A stretch of DNA of 64,000 bases, taken from positions 76,223,071-76,287,070 of the forward strand of contig CM042148.1 of assembly GCA_023376005.1 (NCBI GenBank), written 5' to 3'. This document shows positions 12,590 to 23,165 of the stretch, one piece after another; the first letter of the stretch is position 1, and each line of letters starts with the position of its first letter. The position numbers and the translations under genes are program-made. This stretch comes from Doryteuthis pealeii (taxonomy: Eukaryota; Mollusca; Cephalopoda; Myopsida; Loliginidae). The notes below the pieces were generated by a model. That model saw nothing but the letters and a program-made list of their open reading frames with translations. It was not told the DNA's origin and made no database searches.

Positions 12590-12825
12590 ATAAAATCCCG
12601 CCCTGTTGGCTGGGGCTATAGAACACGCCGACTGCACCTCTGCAGAGTAGTAAAATCTCCCCCAATGGGGCCACTGGTTGGCAGTGACTGGCGACCGTGA
12701 TGCTTAAGGATGGATTCCTAGTAGATAAGCAGTCTCCACATTAGCCCTTACTTGGGCTAGACTGGCGGTTTGAGAGACCCACCCACTCAATCGGCTGGTT
12801 ACGTCACGCCCTAGCATCTATATGA
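12590..12825. other. GC-richer block of unknown nature
   Basis: About 235 bp markedly richer in GC than its surroundings, abutting the SINE-B copy at 12826. It may be part of a longer SINE variant or a separate repeat. No second copy seen in the window. Confidence 0.3.
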
Positions 12826-13150
12826 TTGTCCCGACTATGTGCTAGAAGGCGGTGGCTGAGGGCCTTGGAGTTCTATGTATGATGCTAAATTGCATCTAAT
12901 GGTGAAGTTCCAATTCTGTGTGTTAATGTGTGGAGTAACTCTTTATCGCCATTACTCCCAGGCCCACTCTGACGCGGATTCTTAGTACCTTTTAGTGTCC
13001 TCTCTATGGGTTGAATAGATAAAATGAGTTTAAAAATGTGTTTGAAAGAATTGAATGCCCATCAAGAGTGAACAAAACAAAACGACTTTGGCATAAAATA
13101 ACCCAAGGGTTGATATACCATAAAATCCAACCAACCAACCAACCAACCAT
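12826..13150 (+). mobile_element. SINE-B copy
   Basis: + strand copy in sense orientation: gtgctagaaggcg, aagttccaattctg, gccattactcccaggccc, then the LINE-like tail ggcataaaataaccc...gttgatataccataaaa followed by a (CCAA)n run. It lies next to an oppositely oriented copy at 13627-13960. A SINE-A B-box remnant (aggatttgaactcgg) lies just downstream at 13277-13291. Confidence 0.75.
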
Positions 13151-13626
13151 ATAAAAAATCCCTGGAATTTACTGTAATAGGGTCAAACAACTACCGGGCA
13201 CGAAAAATCCGCTATACACACACAAAAAGAAAACAATTCCGGATATTTTTGTTAGGAAAACACAAAAAGCCTCGCCCAGGATTTGAACTCGGCTCGATAA
13301 TTGCATTTAAAAATAACGATAACTCTTATACTAAATGCACTTGTATTAAATACCTGTTATTAAACAGAAATATTTATTGGAGTTTAACGCATTTTCGGAA
13401 GTGACACATTGCAATAAAATATCTAATAAGATATTTTTTCTTTATTTTAATAGACATTAATTTGACCGGGTAATAAAATCTATGACGTAATTTGCCAATC
13501 GTAAATAGAAACACGATTTTAGATTATTCCTATTTATACGCTCGAAGATGAAGGGTGACGTATTGGTTATCGTCATAGAAAATGGAAATGGCATACCGCG
13601 TTCGAATACCAGCTGATTTGTTTGTT

Positions 13627-13960
13627 TTGTTTTGTTTTACGGCATATCAACCTCAGTGGGTTATTTAATGCCGATAAAGTTTTGAAATAAATCAATTCTT
13701 AATGGATAATACATTTTTTTATAAATACATTTTTCTATTTAACCCATAGATGGGACCCTAACAGGTACTACCACTCCGGGCCAGAGTGGACCAGGGAGTA
13801 ATGGTGATGAAGGAGTGCTCCACATTCCCCAAACCTCCAAAACTGGAACCTCACCATCAGATAGAGTTTACGTCATTCCCAGGGCATGTAGACCCGCAGC
13901 CAGCGCCTTCTAGCACCCATATGATAAAGAGGGGCTGGGGCTTGCCATAAGGGTAATAGG
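13627..13960 (-). mobile_element. SINE-B copy with target-site duplication
   Basis: 334 bp, flanked by a perfect 13-bp direct repeat GAATACCAGCTGA (13614-13626 and 13961-13973). Minus-strand reading runs from ccagcccctctttatc through ccattactccctggtcc to the tail gttgatatgccgtaaaacaaaac. The duplication fits LINE-mediated retroposition, and the tail matches the L1 tail at 11441. Confidence 0.85.
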
Positions 13961-14029
13961 GAATACCAGCTGAGGCTTTTATATATTCATGCCTTTGGAA
14001 AAGACGTGCATACAGTGACCACTGTTTAC

Positions 14030-14125
14030 ACAGCAGTATTGCTTTCAACAAAACATTCACCAGATGATGACTCTGGGTTCAGGCATGGTTTCGGATCCGA
14101 AGCATCATTACCACCAGCCCAGAGC
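14030..14125 (-). repeat. Family G repeat, copy 2
   Basis: Reverse complement of the block at 22690-22795 (landmarks gatgcttcggatccgaaacc and catctggtgaatgttttg). Too short to classify. Confidence 0.5.
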
Positions 14126-14473
14126 GCCCAAGCAGTATATCACGATATCATCAGATTTTGTTGGATTGTAGTTGCTCTGTGGGATTGCCATATCCACGCT
14201 GATAAAGTTAGAGCCTTATTTCGGATCTTTTTTATGCATTTCTTCTAATCTGATGGAGAAAATCAAGATTAGTCAGGTATGTGGAGGTTGAGTTGGTAAT
14301 AAAACTTCGGCATCCGACCTCCATAGGAAATACGTTTGTTATCCAATCATTTACATCTACTTGTGCTCTGTGCCATTACGAGATATCTAGTCACGTGCAT
14401 AATACGACGGTTTATAAAGGAAGAGAGAATGTTGAGTGTGAAAAGACAGTGGCTTACTTTCTTGGCAGCTGGG

Positions 14474-14695
14474 AGGCGGTGGTCGTATAATGGTTATCGT
14501 CGAAGGAGATCGACACGGCGATTAACTTCACGATTTAAAAATCCTTGACGATGCTGTTTGCATTTTATATAGAGCGAATGCTCTTGGGAAAGGTATGCAT
14601 CCAACTATTCTCACTCCTACTATGGGTAAATAGTAGGGCTGACTGTTCACTTTAACCTTGGTTAGGTAACCAGTCTAGGAGAAGGAAAACTCACA
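14474..14695 (+). mobile_element. SINE-A copy interrupted by microsatellites
   Basis: tRNA-like head gtataatggttatcg, then ttgggaaaggtatgcatcc, tatgggtaaatagtaggg and ggtaaccagtctaggagaagg. The expected tail (cacaccctgcttatgcggaggg) reappears only after the microsatellite block, at 14871-14908. Confidence 0.75.
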
Positions 14696-14723
14696 CACGC
14701 AGACATACACACACACACACATA

Positions 14724-14758
<35 letters not shown>

Positions 14759-14760
14759 AA

Positions 14761-14792
<32 letters not shown>

Positions 14793-14806
14793 ATATATAT
14801 ATATAT

Positions 14807-14862
<56 letters not shown>

Positions 14863-14866
14863 TATC
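14696..14866. repeat. Compound (CA)(TA)(TC)(TA)(GA) microsatellite
   Basis: An imperfect palindrome: TC repeats are mirrored by GA repeats around a TA core. It splits SINE-A body from tail and so grew inside the SINE or at a junction of two copies. Confidence 0.9.
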
Positions 14867-14912
14867 ATGTGTCACACCCTGCTTATGCGGAGGGATTGGT
14901 AAATACATACTT

Positions 14913-15070
14913 CATTGGCAGTTCTAGACTGGTTGCCAGAGCAAGGTTAAAGAATCCAATCCGCTCAACTATTTACTCATAGATGGAGGGAGACTAGTTG
15001 GATTCATACCTTTCCCAAAAGTATTAGTGCTTTGTGAAATGCACCCAGCCTCATCCATGATTTGAACTAG
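14913..15070 (-). mobile_element. SINE-A fragment, inverted to its neighbour
   Basis: Minus-strand SINE-A body: ctctggcaaccagtctagaa, tttgggaaaggtatgaatcc and a B-box remnant near 15057. It faces the + copy at 14474, giving a head-to-tail inverted pair around the microsatellite. Confidence 0.65.
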
Positions 15071-15347
15071 TAGTAAATCTTTTTATTTTTGTTTCCATTC
15101 GAAAGGCGGAACTTTTGACCTTGTTACGTTCGCGTATTTCTCATATAATGTCCCCCATATGATGATGATGATGATGATTGGTTCATCTTGTCAGATGATA
15201 GCAATCTCACTATTGCTCTGTCACCCATATCTACTCCGTCACGCCCCGTCACGTGACTCTTAAGACAAGCTGCTCACTTACAAGCCCCAAAAGCAGACAT
15301 GGCGGGATATTTCTTTTTCGAATTACAGGAGGACATAGAATTTATGG

Positions 15348-15353
<6 letters not shown>

Positions 15354-15402
<49 letters not shown>

Positions 15403-15408
15403 CATATA

Positions 15409-15450
<42 letters not shown>
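15354..15450. repeat. (TC)n(TA)n microsatellite
   Basis: About 23 TC units, then TA units. The frame across it encodes only SL and IY runs and is not a gene. Confidence 0.95.
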
Positions 15451-15452
<2 letters not shown>

Positions 15453-15867
15453 ATGTGTAATCTCCTATTTTATACATGTACCGAGCAAGTCTCTGTGTGG
15501 TTGATATGTATCCCTGGGTTAATATATAAGAATTTATGAACTATTCGTAAAATACACAGAGCGAATCTGGAAAGGAGACGGCCTAATAATATGCCAGATC
15601 AACCGGTTGAACAGATAGAATGTTGCAAAACCCGAAATCTGTAAGGATACTGGAGTAACATCACTAATGACCTCCTTTAGTGCATTTCGGCGATGTTTAA
15701 CAAGACTATATATATACAATAAAGTTCGAATTACAGGAGGACATAGAATCTACAGCGGAATTGCATTCTTTTGTGAATTCTCATGTATTTTTCAATCAGG
15801 GGATTATGTTGCACACTTTGCCATAAGTGGCACTTCCTGAGAAAGCAGCTAACACGTTACCACATAT

Positions 15868-16135
15868 ATTTACCAACCCCTCCGCACGAGCAGGATGCGC
15901 CACAAGGTCGATTTATTAAGCAGAGTTTAACAGGTTTGAATTCAGAATTTTCCTTCTCCTAGTCTGGTAATCTAGCCAAGGTTTTAAAGAACCGAGTCTT
16001 CCCCTACAATTTACCCCTAGCTGGAGGGGAGAGAAGTTGGATTAATACCCTTTCCCAGGGGTATTAGCACAATGTAAAATGTAAACAGCCTCGTCCATTT
16101 CCCATGACTCTAACCATTACACCACGCACTTCCAT
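15868..16135 (-). mobile_element. SINE-A copy, near full length
   Basis: Minus strand: head ggaagtgcgtggtgtaatgg at the right end, then ggtattaatcc, aaatagtaggggaagactcgg, gaaggaaaattctgaattc, and the tail ctcgtgcggaggggttggt at the left end. The central B-box region is partly deleted (cgtccatttcccatg). Confidence 0.8.
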
Positions 16136-16330
16136 AAATAAATGTATATTTATATTTTCCTTCCTGAATATTCCTTCCTTTAATATAATCATAGACTGCT
16201 GTTATAACGAGAACCTACCAAGTCCACGAAACGTCTAGTTAAGTATTAAATCATTTTTTGTTCTTCTTTTCTCGCTTCAAGGTATTATTTCAGTGATTTA
16301 GTGGCACAAGTTGACCATGTGCCTTTTCTG

Positions 16331-16458
16331 ACTTGATTTGCATACCTTTCCCAAAGGTATTAGCAGAATGTGAAATGCAAACAGCCTCATCCAGGATTTG
16401 AACTCGGGTCGACAAGTCCATTTCCCTACGACTATCACTATTACACCACGCGCCTCCG
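16331..16458 (-). mobile_element. SINE-A head fragment
   Basis: Minus strand: ggaggcgcgtggtgtaatag (A box), gacccgagttcaaatcctgg (B box), then ctgctaatacctttggg. Truncated after the first 130 bp of the SINE, opposite to the 5' truncation usual for retroposition. Later deletion or insertion is likely. Confidence 0.75.
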
Positions 16459-16582
16459 TGTAGCAAGTTACTATATACAGCTTTACATTCTGCAGGTTAT
16501 CACGTGACTTAACGTACTCCACCATTTTGAGAGGAGAAGAGTTCGGTCACTCCTATTCACATTTCTAACCCTAACCCGCTCT

Positions 16583-16775
16583 TCGGGGCGGGGGTCTGGT
16601 GGCTTCGGTCACTGGACTGTTAACGAAATTAACGGCATGATCTGAGAGGGCTATCCCCCAGGCAACACCTACCCCTTGATTTAAAGGGCCAGACAGGACT
16701 GGGTTTATTGCCCAGTGACCGAGGCGCCCCCTTGAGGGGGAATGCCGACGGGATACGTGGGATGCGAGATAAATA
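16583..16775 (-). mobile_element. SINE-E copy, inverted
   Basis: The reverse complement shares ccctcaagggggcgcctcgg, tgggcaataaacc and ggggatagccctctcag with 2200-2480. A short run taaccctaaccc lies just left at 16567-16578. Confidence 0.65.
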
Positions 16776-16834
16776 AACATTTTCCGACCATCAGGATACT
16801 TAAGGCAATTGACTCGAAATTCCTTCGCGCAAGG

Positions 16835-16995
16835 CACGTCTCAGTTCAGAGCGCAGAAGTTTCTTTTTCCTCAAACATGTCACATCGTTTCTTAACAAGG
16901 GCACTTGCAACAATTTCAACCTGCTGCCAGTGTCTCTCAATTCTCCACAATTCCTCCCATCCCAACCCAAGATGGCTTAGAAGATTCATTATGCT
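16835..16995 (-). other. Short minus-strand frame of unknown origin
   Basis: From the ATG near 16992 the minus strand reads MNLLSHLGLGWEELWRIERH and on to ...MFEEKETSAL before a stop, 47 codons in all. The composition looks protein-like rather than repeat-derived. It abuts a SINE-B remnant at 17010. It could be a transposon ORF fragment. I do not recognise it. Confidence 0.25.
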
Positions 16996-17009
16996 TACCA
17001 TCCAGGTGT

Positions 17010-17608
17010 CCTGGGTATGACGTTGAACTGCATCTAATGGCGAAGTTCCAATTCTGGAGCTTTGGGGGAGTGTGTAAGTAAAAGTAAAGTCGACGGGGCG
17101 GCCTAAAGTCGGTATCAGCCAGTCAGAGTTTTCCTTCTCCTAGTCTGGTAACCTAGCCAAGATTTTAAAGAACCCAGTCTTCCCCTACTATTTACCCCTT
17201 TTCAATAGCGCTAGACCAAGGAGATTGTTTTTTAGCATCTGAGGTGGAGCGACACACCTACCATCAGCTCCTTACTTTACCGCACAGATCCCTGTGCTAG
17301 TCATACGCTGAGTTGGCGAGGACCGGTATCGAACTAGGAACCTTGTGGTTTCTAGCCGAATGCTCTACCGACTGAGCTAACCCGGTCCAGGGGGGGGGGC
17401 ATTATTTATAGATGCATTCTGTCTCAAAGTGGTAGTAACTATTTGTATCCCATCGACGGGTTAGATAGAAAAAAAATGAGCTTGAAAAAATGTGGTTAAG
17501 AAAAGGGGTATAAAAAAAATTGAATACCCATCAAAAATGGATAAAAAAACCCATCTTCGGCATAAAACAACCCAACAAGGATTGGCATGTAAAATTCAAC
17601 CAACCAAC
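17010..17608 (+). mobile_element. SINE-B copy split by a SINE-C insertion
   Basis: The left part (17010-17075: gtgtcctgggtatgacgttg, gaagttccaattctgg) and the right part (17415-17608: gggttagatag, ggcataaaacaaccc, aaattcaaccaaccaacc) are two ends of one SINE-B in sense orientation. The SINE-C at 17076-17395 separates them. Confidence 0.65.
17076..17395 (-). mobile_element. SINE-C copy containing a SINE-A fragment
   Basis: Minus strand: head ccgggttagctcagtcggta with B box ctagttcgataccggtcc, body with tgatggtaggtgtg, and tail gactttaggccgccccg. Between body and tail, 17126-17200 is a SINE-A segment (on minus: ctaggttaccagactaggag) in place of normal SINE-C sequence. This looks like template switching or a nested insertion. 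Confidence 0.75.
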
Positions 17609-17609
17609 C

Positions 17610-18035
17610 AATTTACCATCCAGTGTGAAGATGTCCCCTCTGGTAAGCCTGTAAAATTAGTAGACCAGTTTACATACCTAGGTAGTAATATCTCTTCGAT
17701 AGAAAGGAAAGGCGTGTACTGCTAGAGACAGATTATCGATCATATGGAAATCTGATCTTACCAATGAAAATAAAGCGAACATTCTTCCAAACTGTTGCCG
17801 TGTCAGTGCTACTATACGGCAGCACCACTTGGACTCTAACAAAGTGTTTAGAGAAAAAGATAGATAGAGATACACAAGGATACTGCGTGCTGTCATGAAC
17901 AAATCTTGGAAGCAGCATCCCACAAGAAAGCAGCTGTATGCCCACTTTGTCCCCGTCACACAAACCATCAAGGTAAGACAATCAAAATATTCTGGGTACT
18001 GCTGGAGAAGCAAGGACGAACTCACAAGTGACGTT
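17610..18035 (+). pseudogene. L2: LINE reverse transcriptase C-terminal remnant
   Basis: + strand with frameshifts: GKPVKLVDQFTYLGSNISSI, then a frame change to a WKSDLTNENKAN block, then SATIRQHHLD..., RILRAVMNKSWKQHP and FVPVTQTIKVRQSKYSGY. This is the region after the YxDD box of a non-LTR reverse transcriptase (thumb and C-terminal segment with the W-K-QHPT block). The same protein family is encoded at 63441-64000. At least two frame changes and internal stops make it dead. Confidence 0.75.
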
Positions 18036-18041
18036 TAGAAA

Positions 18042-18179
18042 GTTTTTTTCCACTGATGGTCAAGCAAGCAAGATTTCATATGCATTCTAAAAAGAACAAT
18101 ATCCATTTTGACAATGTGGTAAGGTTTGTAAATATTAGAATAAAATTAGAATGAGGTAATGAAAAGATAACGGAAAGAG

Positions 18180-18241
<62 letters not shown>

Positions 18242-18440
18242 AGTTGATTGTTTTGTTTTACGCACATCAACTCTTTTCGGGCCATTTAATGCCGAATCAA
18301 GTCATTTTGATAAACAAAAGACTCAGGTTGCTTATTGTATCTGCTGTTGCTTAAGTATTTACCCAATTAAGTATTTGAACAGGTTTATCGCTGCTTAACT
18401 TCGGTGATCTAGCGAAAACCGTTTTTTTTTTCAGTGTGAG
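18042..18440. repeat. Local duplicate, copy A
   Basis: Colinear with 20499-20903: tttttccactgatggtcaag, gtttgtaaatattagaataa, a GA microsatellite, a LINE-like tail (tgttttacgcacatcaac), then ggactcaggttgcttattg-type sequence and a second GA tract. Copy B is at 20499. The two GA tracts differ in length between copies. Confidence 0.75.
18176..18236. repeat. (GA)n microsatellite
   Basis: About 28 GA units with one AA interruption. Confidence 0.95.
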
Positions 18441-18446
18441 TTGACC

Positions 18447-18448
<2 letters not shown>

Positions 18449-18524
<76 letters not shown>

Positions 18525-18552
18525 AGAGAGAGAGAGAGAGATAGAGAGGGGG
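18449..18552. repeat. (GA)n microsatellite
   Basis: About 45 GA units with short interruptions. The overlapping RE-repeat frame is not a gene. 18600-19242 beyond it holds no supported feature. Confidence 0.95.
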
Positions 18553-19242
18553 ATAGGTATGTTGAAATAAGAGCGATAATAAAAAGAAAAGATGGAAATA
18601 TTAAGGAGAAAGTAAACGGTATATTATAATTGAGAGAAGGAGTTTTTAAAATGAGACAAAAACAAAAATGAAGAAGAAATTAAAAACGAAAGGACGATAA
18701 AGAGAGAACAATATTCTAGTTAACGACGTTTCATGTTGGATCACATTAATTAATATATGACACACAAAAACGCAGCCGACAGACAAGAGAGAGTATCCTC
18801 CTCATACGACGGCGTCCCATTTTTGTCATTTCACACACGACTCACATACCTTCATACTGAATCAGTCGTTTTGATTGGACACTGCAACTTGTGACTGGCA
18901 TCCGCCATATTTGTAAGGTTGTCGGACTTCGCCTTTTAAAACCTGTAGTTTCTCAGTCCTAATTTATTTTTTCGGCATAGCGATCATACTGACGGAAAAA
19001 AAGGTAGATTTTTTTTCTATTTGAAATTAGTAGTTTGGATCATAACATGAATAGTGTTTTCGATGGCATTAAATCTATGTCTGGTATGTGTCAAACATTC
19101 GAATAAAAAAAAGCTGAATCGATACGTATGACAAAAAAAGATCGGTTAGAAGACATGCGGGTTTGTAATTATACGTGCATCATCTGTCTGGGTGCACATC
19201 TCTCTTAAAACAATGATCATTAATCTTATACTCACACACATA

Positions 19243-19532
19243 GAGAAGCGTGGTGTAATGGTTAAAGTCATGGGAAATGGACTCGTCGCCCCGAGTTCAA
19301 ATCCTGGATGTGGTAACTGCATTTCACTTAGCGCTAATACCCTTGGGAAAGGTATGGATCCTACACTCCCTCCAGCTATGGATAAATAGTAGGGCAGGCT
19401 GGGCTCTTTAACCTTGGTGAGGCAACCGGTCTAGGAGAAGGAAAACTCTGAATTCAAACCTGTTGAACTCCGCTTAAGAAATTGACCTTGTGTCACATCC
19501 TACTCGTGCGGAGGGGTTGGTAAATATATATA
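19243..19532 (+). mobile_element. SINE-A copy, full length
   Basis: Best-preserved + strand copy: A box agcgtggtgtaatggttaaa, B box ccgagttcaaatcctgg, body cttgggaaaggtatggatcc, aaatagtagggcaggctggg and ctaggagaaggaaaactctg, tail ctcgtgcggaggggttggta. The spacing of the A and B boxes is that of a tRNA-type polymerase III promoter. About 290 bp. Confidence 0.85.
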
Positions 19533-19556
19533 TACTCACACACATACACATTCCTT

Positions 19557-19925
19557 TGGGTGTCACCATGGCTTAATGGCTAACGTGCTGGACTGTAACA
19601 TAGCAGTAAACAAGTTCAATCTCCAGTCGCGCTATTACGTTCGCTTTCGGACTAATAGTAGCTGGGAGTAATGGCGATGAAGGGGTACTCCACACTCCGC
19701 AGAGGTCTAAAATTAGAACCTCACCATTTTGATGTCATACTAAGGACATTATTCAGTTATAAGGGGAGTCTCTGTGGTGCAGTGGTTAACGTGCTGGACT
19801 GTGACATTCCAGCAAGCAAATTCAAACTCCAGTCGCGTTATTACGTTCACTTTCGGACTAATACCATTGGGAAAGGTATGAACCACTCATTCCCCCAGCT
19901 AGGGTTAAATATTACTATTACTTAG
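19557..19925 (+). mobile_element. SINE-B' composite with two tRNA-like heads
   Basis: Two heads in tandem: ccatggcttaatggctaacg at 19568 and tggtgcagtggttaacgtgc near 19775, each followed by an actccagtcgcgttatt-type B-box region and tttcggactaata. Between them (about 19665-19750) lies an inverted SINE-B body (gggagtaatggcgatgaagg, tagaacctcaccatt). The LINE-like tail is missing. Confidence 0.7.
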
Positions 19926-19969
19926 ATGTTTAGTACTTTTGTCCCCATGTTTATTGTTATATACACAAC

Positions 19970-20001
19970 GTTTCGGTCGATGTGTCTTCTGGACTTATCA
20001 G
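19970..20001 (-). ncRNA. Hammerhead-like ribozyme module, degenerate
   Basis: Minus strand: ACAC-CTGATAA, about 20 nt, GAAA-CGTT-GTGT. ACAC before the core and GTGT after it are complementary and could form stem I. Core position G8 is changed (CTGATAA instead of CTGATGA), so cleavage is unlikely. Confidence 0.35.
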
Positions 20002-20309
20002 GTGTTTCTTTGCGAATTCAGGAGCCTTCTTGTCGGAATCGGGAACCTTCACGGATCTTTGATTAGAACGCTTTATTCAATCTATTGGGGACTTATTTTT
20101 CATTCCGTTAACCATGACCAGGTATAAGTGTTAAGCTATGTTAAGTATTCTATGTTATTTTAGCCTGTAGTTAGGATTGAACCTGCAAACTCCTGATCAT
20201 TGTCTCTTAGAACTGAATTAACTCAACCCTTATAAACAAGCAAGAGATAAGACTTTGGCTGTCGGCGTATGTATTTTTGTGAGTGCCGAGTCTATGAAAA
20301 TTCTGTCAA

Positions 20310-20498
20310 TGTTGACAATGGGTATAACAGCATTTTGCCAATGCAAAAAGAAAAAGAAAAAAAAAAGAAAAAGAAAAAGAAAAAGAAAAAAAACAAAACA
20401 AACAAAAATAAATAAATAAATAAATAAAATAAAAATACAAAAACAAGAAAGATCTTAGTATAAAAATAAGAAGCTCTTAGAGATAAAAAAAAAAGAAG
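20310..20498. repeat. A-rich block duplicated at 21028-21200
   Basis: caatgggtataacagcattt, an AAAAG-rich stretch, then ataaaaataagaagctctta. The same order recurs at 21028-21200. It flanks local duplicate copy B and suggests a tandem rearrangement. Confidence 0.7.
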
Positions 20499-20627
20499 TT
20501 TTTTCCACTGGTGGTCAAGTAAACAAGATTTCATATGCGTTCTAGAAGAATAATATCCATTTTTTTAACCATGTGGTAAGATTTGTAAATATTAGAATAA
20601 AAATTAGAATGAGGTAAGGAAAAGATA

Positions 20628-20631
<4 letters not shown>

Positions 20632-20699
<68 letters not shown>
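20632..20699. repeat. (GA)n microsatellite
   Basis: About 34 GA units. Confidence 0.95.
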
Positions 20700-20701
<2 letters not shown>

Positions 20702-20901
20702 GATTGTTTCGTTTTACGGCATATCAACCATTTTCGGGTCATTTAATGCCGTATCAAGTCATTTTGATAAACAAAGGACTCAGGTTGCTTATTGTATCTG
20801 CTGCTGCTTAAGTGGTTACCCAATTAAGCATTGGTCAGGTTTGTTGCTGCTTAAACTTCGGTGATCTTGCGAGAACCGGTTCTTTCAGCGTGACCTGACC
20901 G

Positions 20902-20903
<2 letters not shown>

Positions 20904-20958
<55 letters not shown>
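20904..20958. repeat. (GA)n microsatellite
   Basis: About 27 GA units with one AA break. Confidence 0.95.
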
Positions 20959-21204
20959 GGGGAAGAGAGGGAGAGGGGATGGTATGTTGAAATAAGAGCG
21001 ATGATAAAGAAAAGATAGAAATATTAAGGAGACAATGGGTATAACAGCATTTTGCCAATGTAAAAAGAAAAAGAAAAGAAAAAAAAAGAAAAAGGAAAAA
21101 GAAAAAGAAAAAGAAGAAAAAACAACAACAAAACAACAAAAAAAAAAACAGAAAAATCTTAATATAAAAATAAGAAGCTGTTAGAGATTTAAAAAAAAAA
21201 AAAG

Positions 21205-21867
21205 ATCTCAGAAGAAAAAAAGATAAGATCTTAGATACGAACATAAATGAACTATAAAATTAATTAAAAAAGAAAGAAAATAAATAAAGTCGAAGCAGAA
21301 TGTTTGCAGAGAAAAATTTAAAAGAAACACAGCTAGACTAACATTTATTTTGTGTTGTGAGTGAATGAAAATGGCAAGATTTTCATATGTCAAGGACGTT
21401 TTCTAACGTTCTCATCGGGCAATAACTACATATTTATGGCGTCATAACAGCGAAAAAGAAAGAAGAAAATGATTGTTCTGTAAGCGGTGCATGGAGCGTT
21501 TCAGTTGGACGCAGAGGTGACGCAAGTGACAGTGATTATTCAAAGCGGAAAGAAAATCACAAACGCCAGCTGCCGCTTAACCAACACAACATGAAAGATT
21601 CACGGATTTATTACCATAAATAACACATGTTCCCAGGCCACATAAAAAAATGTAGCGTACACAAGTGTAAGCATTTGTTGCAAAACAAGTCAGTCAAAAT
21701 GAATACAGATATCTATTGAGATTGCTCTCGTCTGGCTCGTAAAAGCCGATAGTGAACATGGCAGCCATGTTTGTCTCCATTACTCTTGTAGTTAAGGTTC
21801 ATTTTGTGTTGTGTGACTGACAAGCTGATTTACTCGGAGCTTGGTTAAAAGCGTTTAAAGTCTTTTC
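21205..21867. other. Stretch without supported features
   Basis: A YY1-like motif (gtgaacatggcagccatg) near 21745 stands alone, with no exon-like frame beside it. Confidence 0.5.
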
Positions 21868-22143
21868 GGTTCAAATGCAGAATAGCGCGCAAGAGATAAT
21901 ATCATTAGAATAGCATTTTACGTATTAATAGCATTAGATTACGGAAACTCCCAAAGTAGCCTAACCATAACTCTAAAAACTAACCCTAACACTAAAACTG
22001 ACCCTAATACCCAAGCCTAAAACTAGCCCTAACCCTTGCGTCTCAAAGGTTTCGGGTATTTCCGTGAAATTTAATGGAATATAATGCTTTTTATACGTGA
22101 TCTAATGATATCATCTATTGGGCGCTATTCTGAATTAGTACCA
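21868..22143. mobile_element. T1: inverted-repeat element with CCCTAA-like core, copy 1
   Basis: Ends match as inverted repeats for about 45 bp (CAGAATAGCGCGCAAGAGAT on the left; the complement of the right end reads cagaatagcgcccaatagat), continuing through catta and cacgtat blocks. The middle (21960-22040) is a run of degenerate telomere-type units (ctaaccctaa, taaaactgaccctaa). No coding capacity. A MITE-like element; superfamily not assigned. Confidence 0.75.
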
Positions 22144-22247
22144 AATAAAGGGTCATATAAGAAACTGAACATTACCCTACAACTCACGGATTTATTAACT
22201 TAGAACCCTGAGCCTCCTAAGGCCGTAAAACCCCTCACTTACTGATC

Positions 22248-22249
<2 letters not shown>

Positions 22250-22289
<40 letters not shown>

Positions 22290-22290
22290 A
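22250..22290. repeat. (CA)n(TA)n microsatellite
   Basis: About 15 CA units then TA. Confidence 0.9.
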
Positions 22291-22347
22291 TATATCAGTG
22301 TGTATGGTTGGTACTATTACACTTGAAGAGGCAGAACTAAGCCAACC

Positions 22348-22349
<2 letters not shown>

Positions 22350-22396
<47 letters not shown>
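22350..22396. repeat. (TA)n microsatellite
   Basis: About 22 TA units. Confidence 0.95.
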
Positions 22397-22399
<3 letters not shown>

Positions 22400-22465
22400 T
22401 CCTTGTTAGTATTGGAGAAATGATAATAAAGTGCTCAATTACTTCTGTAAGAGCTGTATTTATTT

Positions 22466-22531
22466 AATTATAGTTTACAATACATTTAAGAGTCCATTTT
22501 ATCAATGGTTTCTTAAATGTATTGTAAACTA

Positions 22532-22536
<5 letters not shown>
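22466..22536. repeat. Hairpin with perfect 25-bp arms
   Basis: 22466-22490 (aattatagtttacaatacat...) and 22512-22536 are reverse complements, with a 21-bp loop, flanked by TA repeats. It resembles the larger palindromes at 58-62 kb. Confidence 0.8.
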
Positions 22537-22568
<32 letters not shown>

Positions 22569-22689
22569 CAACTAACACTTCTTATTCTTGACCAATATTG
22601 GACTTTCTCCATCAGAAAAGAGAAAAGATCCAAGGTATATGGCAATCACACAGAGGGATGACAATCCAACAAAGTCTGGTGGTATAGCA

Positions 22690-22795
22690 CTCTGGGTTGA
22701 TGATAATGATGCTTCGCACCCGAAACCATGCTTAATCCAGAGTTCTTATCTGATGACGGCTTTGTTGGAAGCAATGCAGCTGTGAAAACACCAGT
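22690..22795 (+). repeat. Family G repeat, copy 3
   Basis: Contains gatgcttcgcacccgaaacc, gcttaatccagagt and gttggaagcaatgcagctg. Counterparts at 12015 and (inverted) 14030. Confidence 0.5.
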
Positions 22796-22814
22796 CACTG
22801 TATGAACTTATATA

Positions 22815-22995
22815 TATATAGTCATCCACATACACGTGTTTCGACTTATATAGAGACAGGTGGGATGATTTACGTTCATATTCCCACTAAGTCTCTTCTG
22901 TGTGGCTAGACATTTTTGTGAGCTACCTACAGCCAGGTTCGAAATCCAGTCGTTTAAGCAGCAGTCGGACAACTTACCCTCTCGGCTATCATGAC
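22815..22995 (-). mobile_element. SINE-F, tRNA-headed repeat
   Basis: Minus strand reads gatagccgagagggtaagtt, gtccgactgctgctt and a B-box-like gatttcgaacctgg: an A box and B box in tRNA-like spacing. A related copy lies at 61845-61975. A 38-bp part (gacaggtgggatgatttacg...) recurs alone at 23541-23578. Confidence 0.5.
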
Positions 22996-23123
22996 CCACA
23001 GAATATGAAGGGAACTTTAACAATTTTAATACACACCTCTGTATGTATGTAAAGACCGTCATAGAGTGCTCCATCCTATTTTATAGGAGAGCGTTGCGTT
23101 TACGCTTTAGTTGGCGGCCGTCA

Positions 23124-23165
<42 letters not shown>

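Larger units (their letters stand above)
20499..21027. repeat. Local duplicate, copy B
   Basis: Counterpart of 18042-18600, with GA tracts at 20632-20699 and 20904-20958. The LINE-like tail here (gttttacggcatatcaacc, 20708 on) is better preserved than in copy A. Confidence 0.75.
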
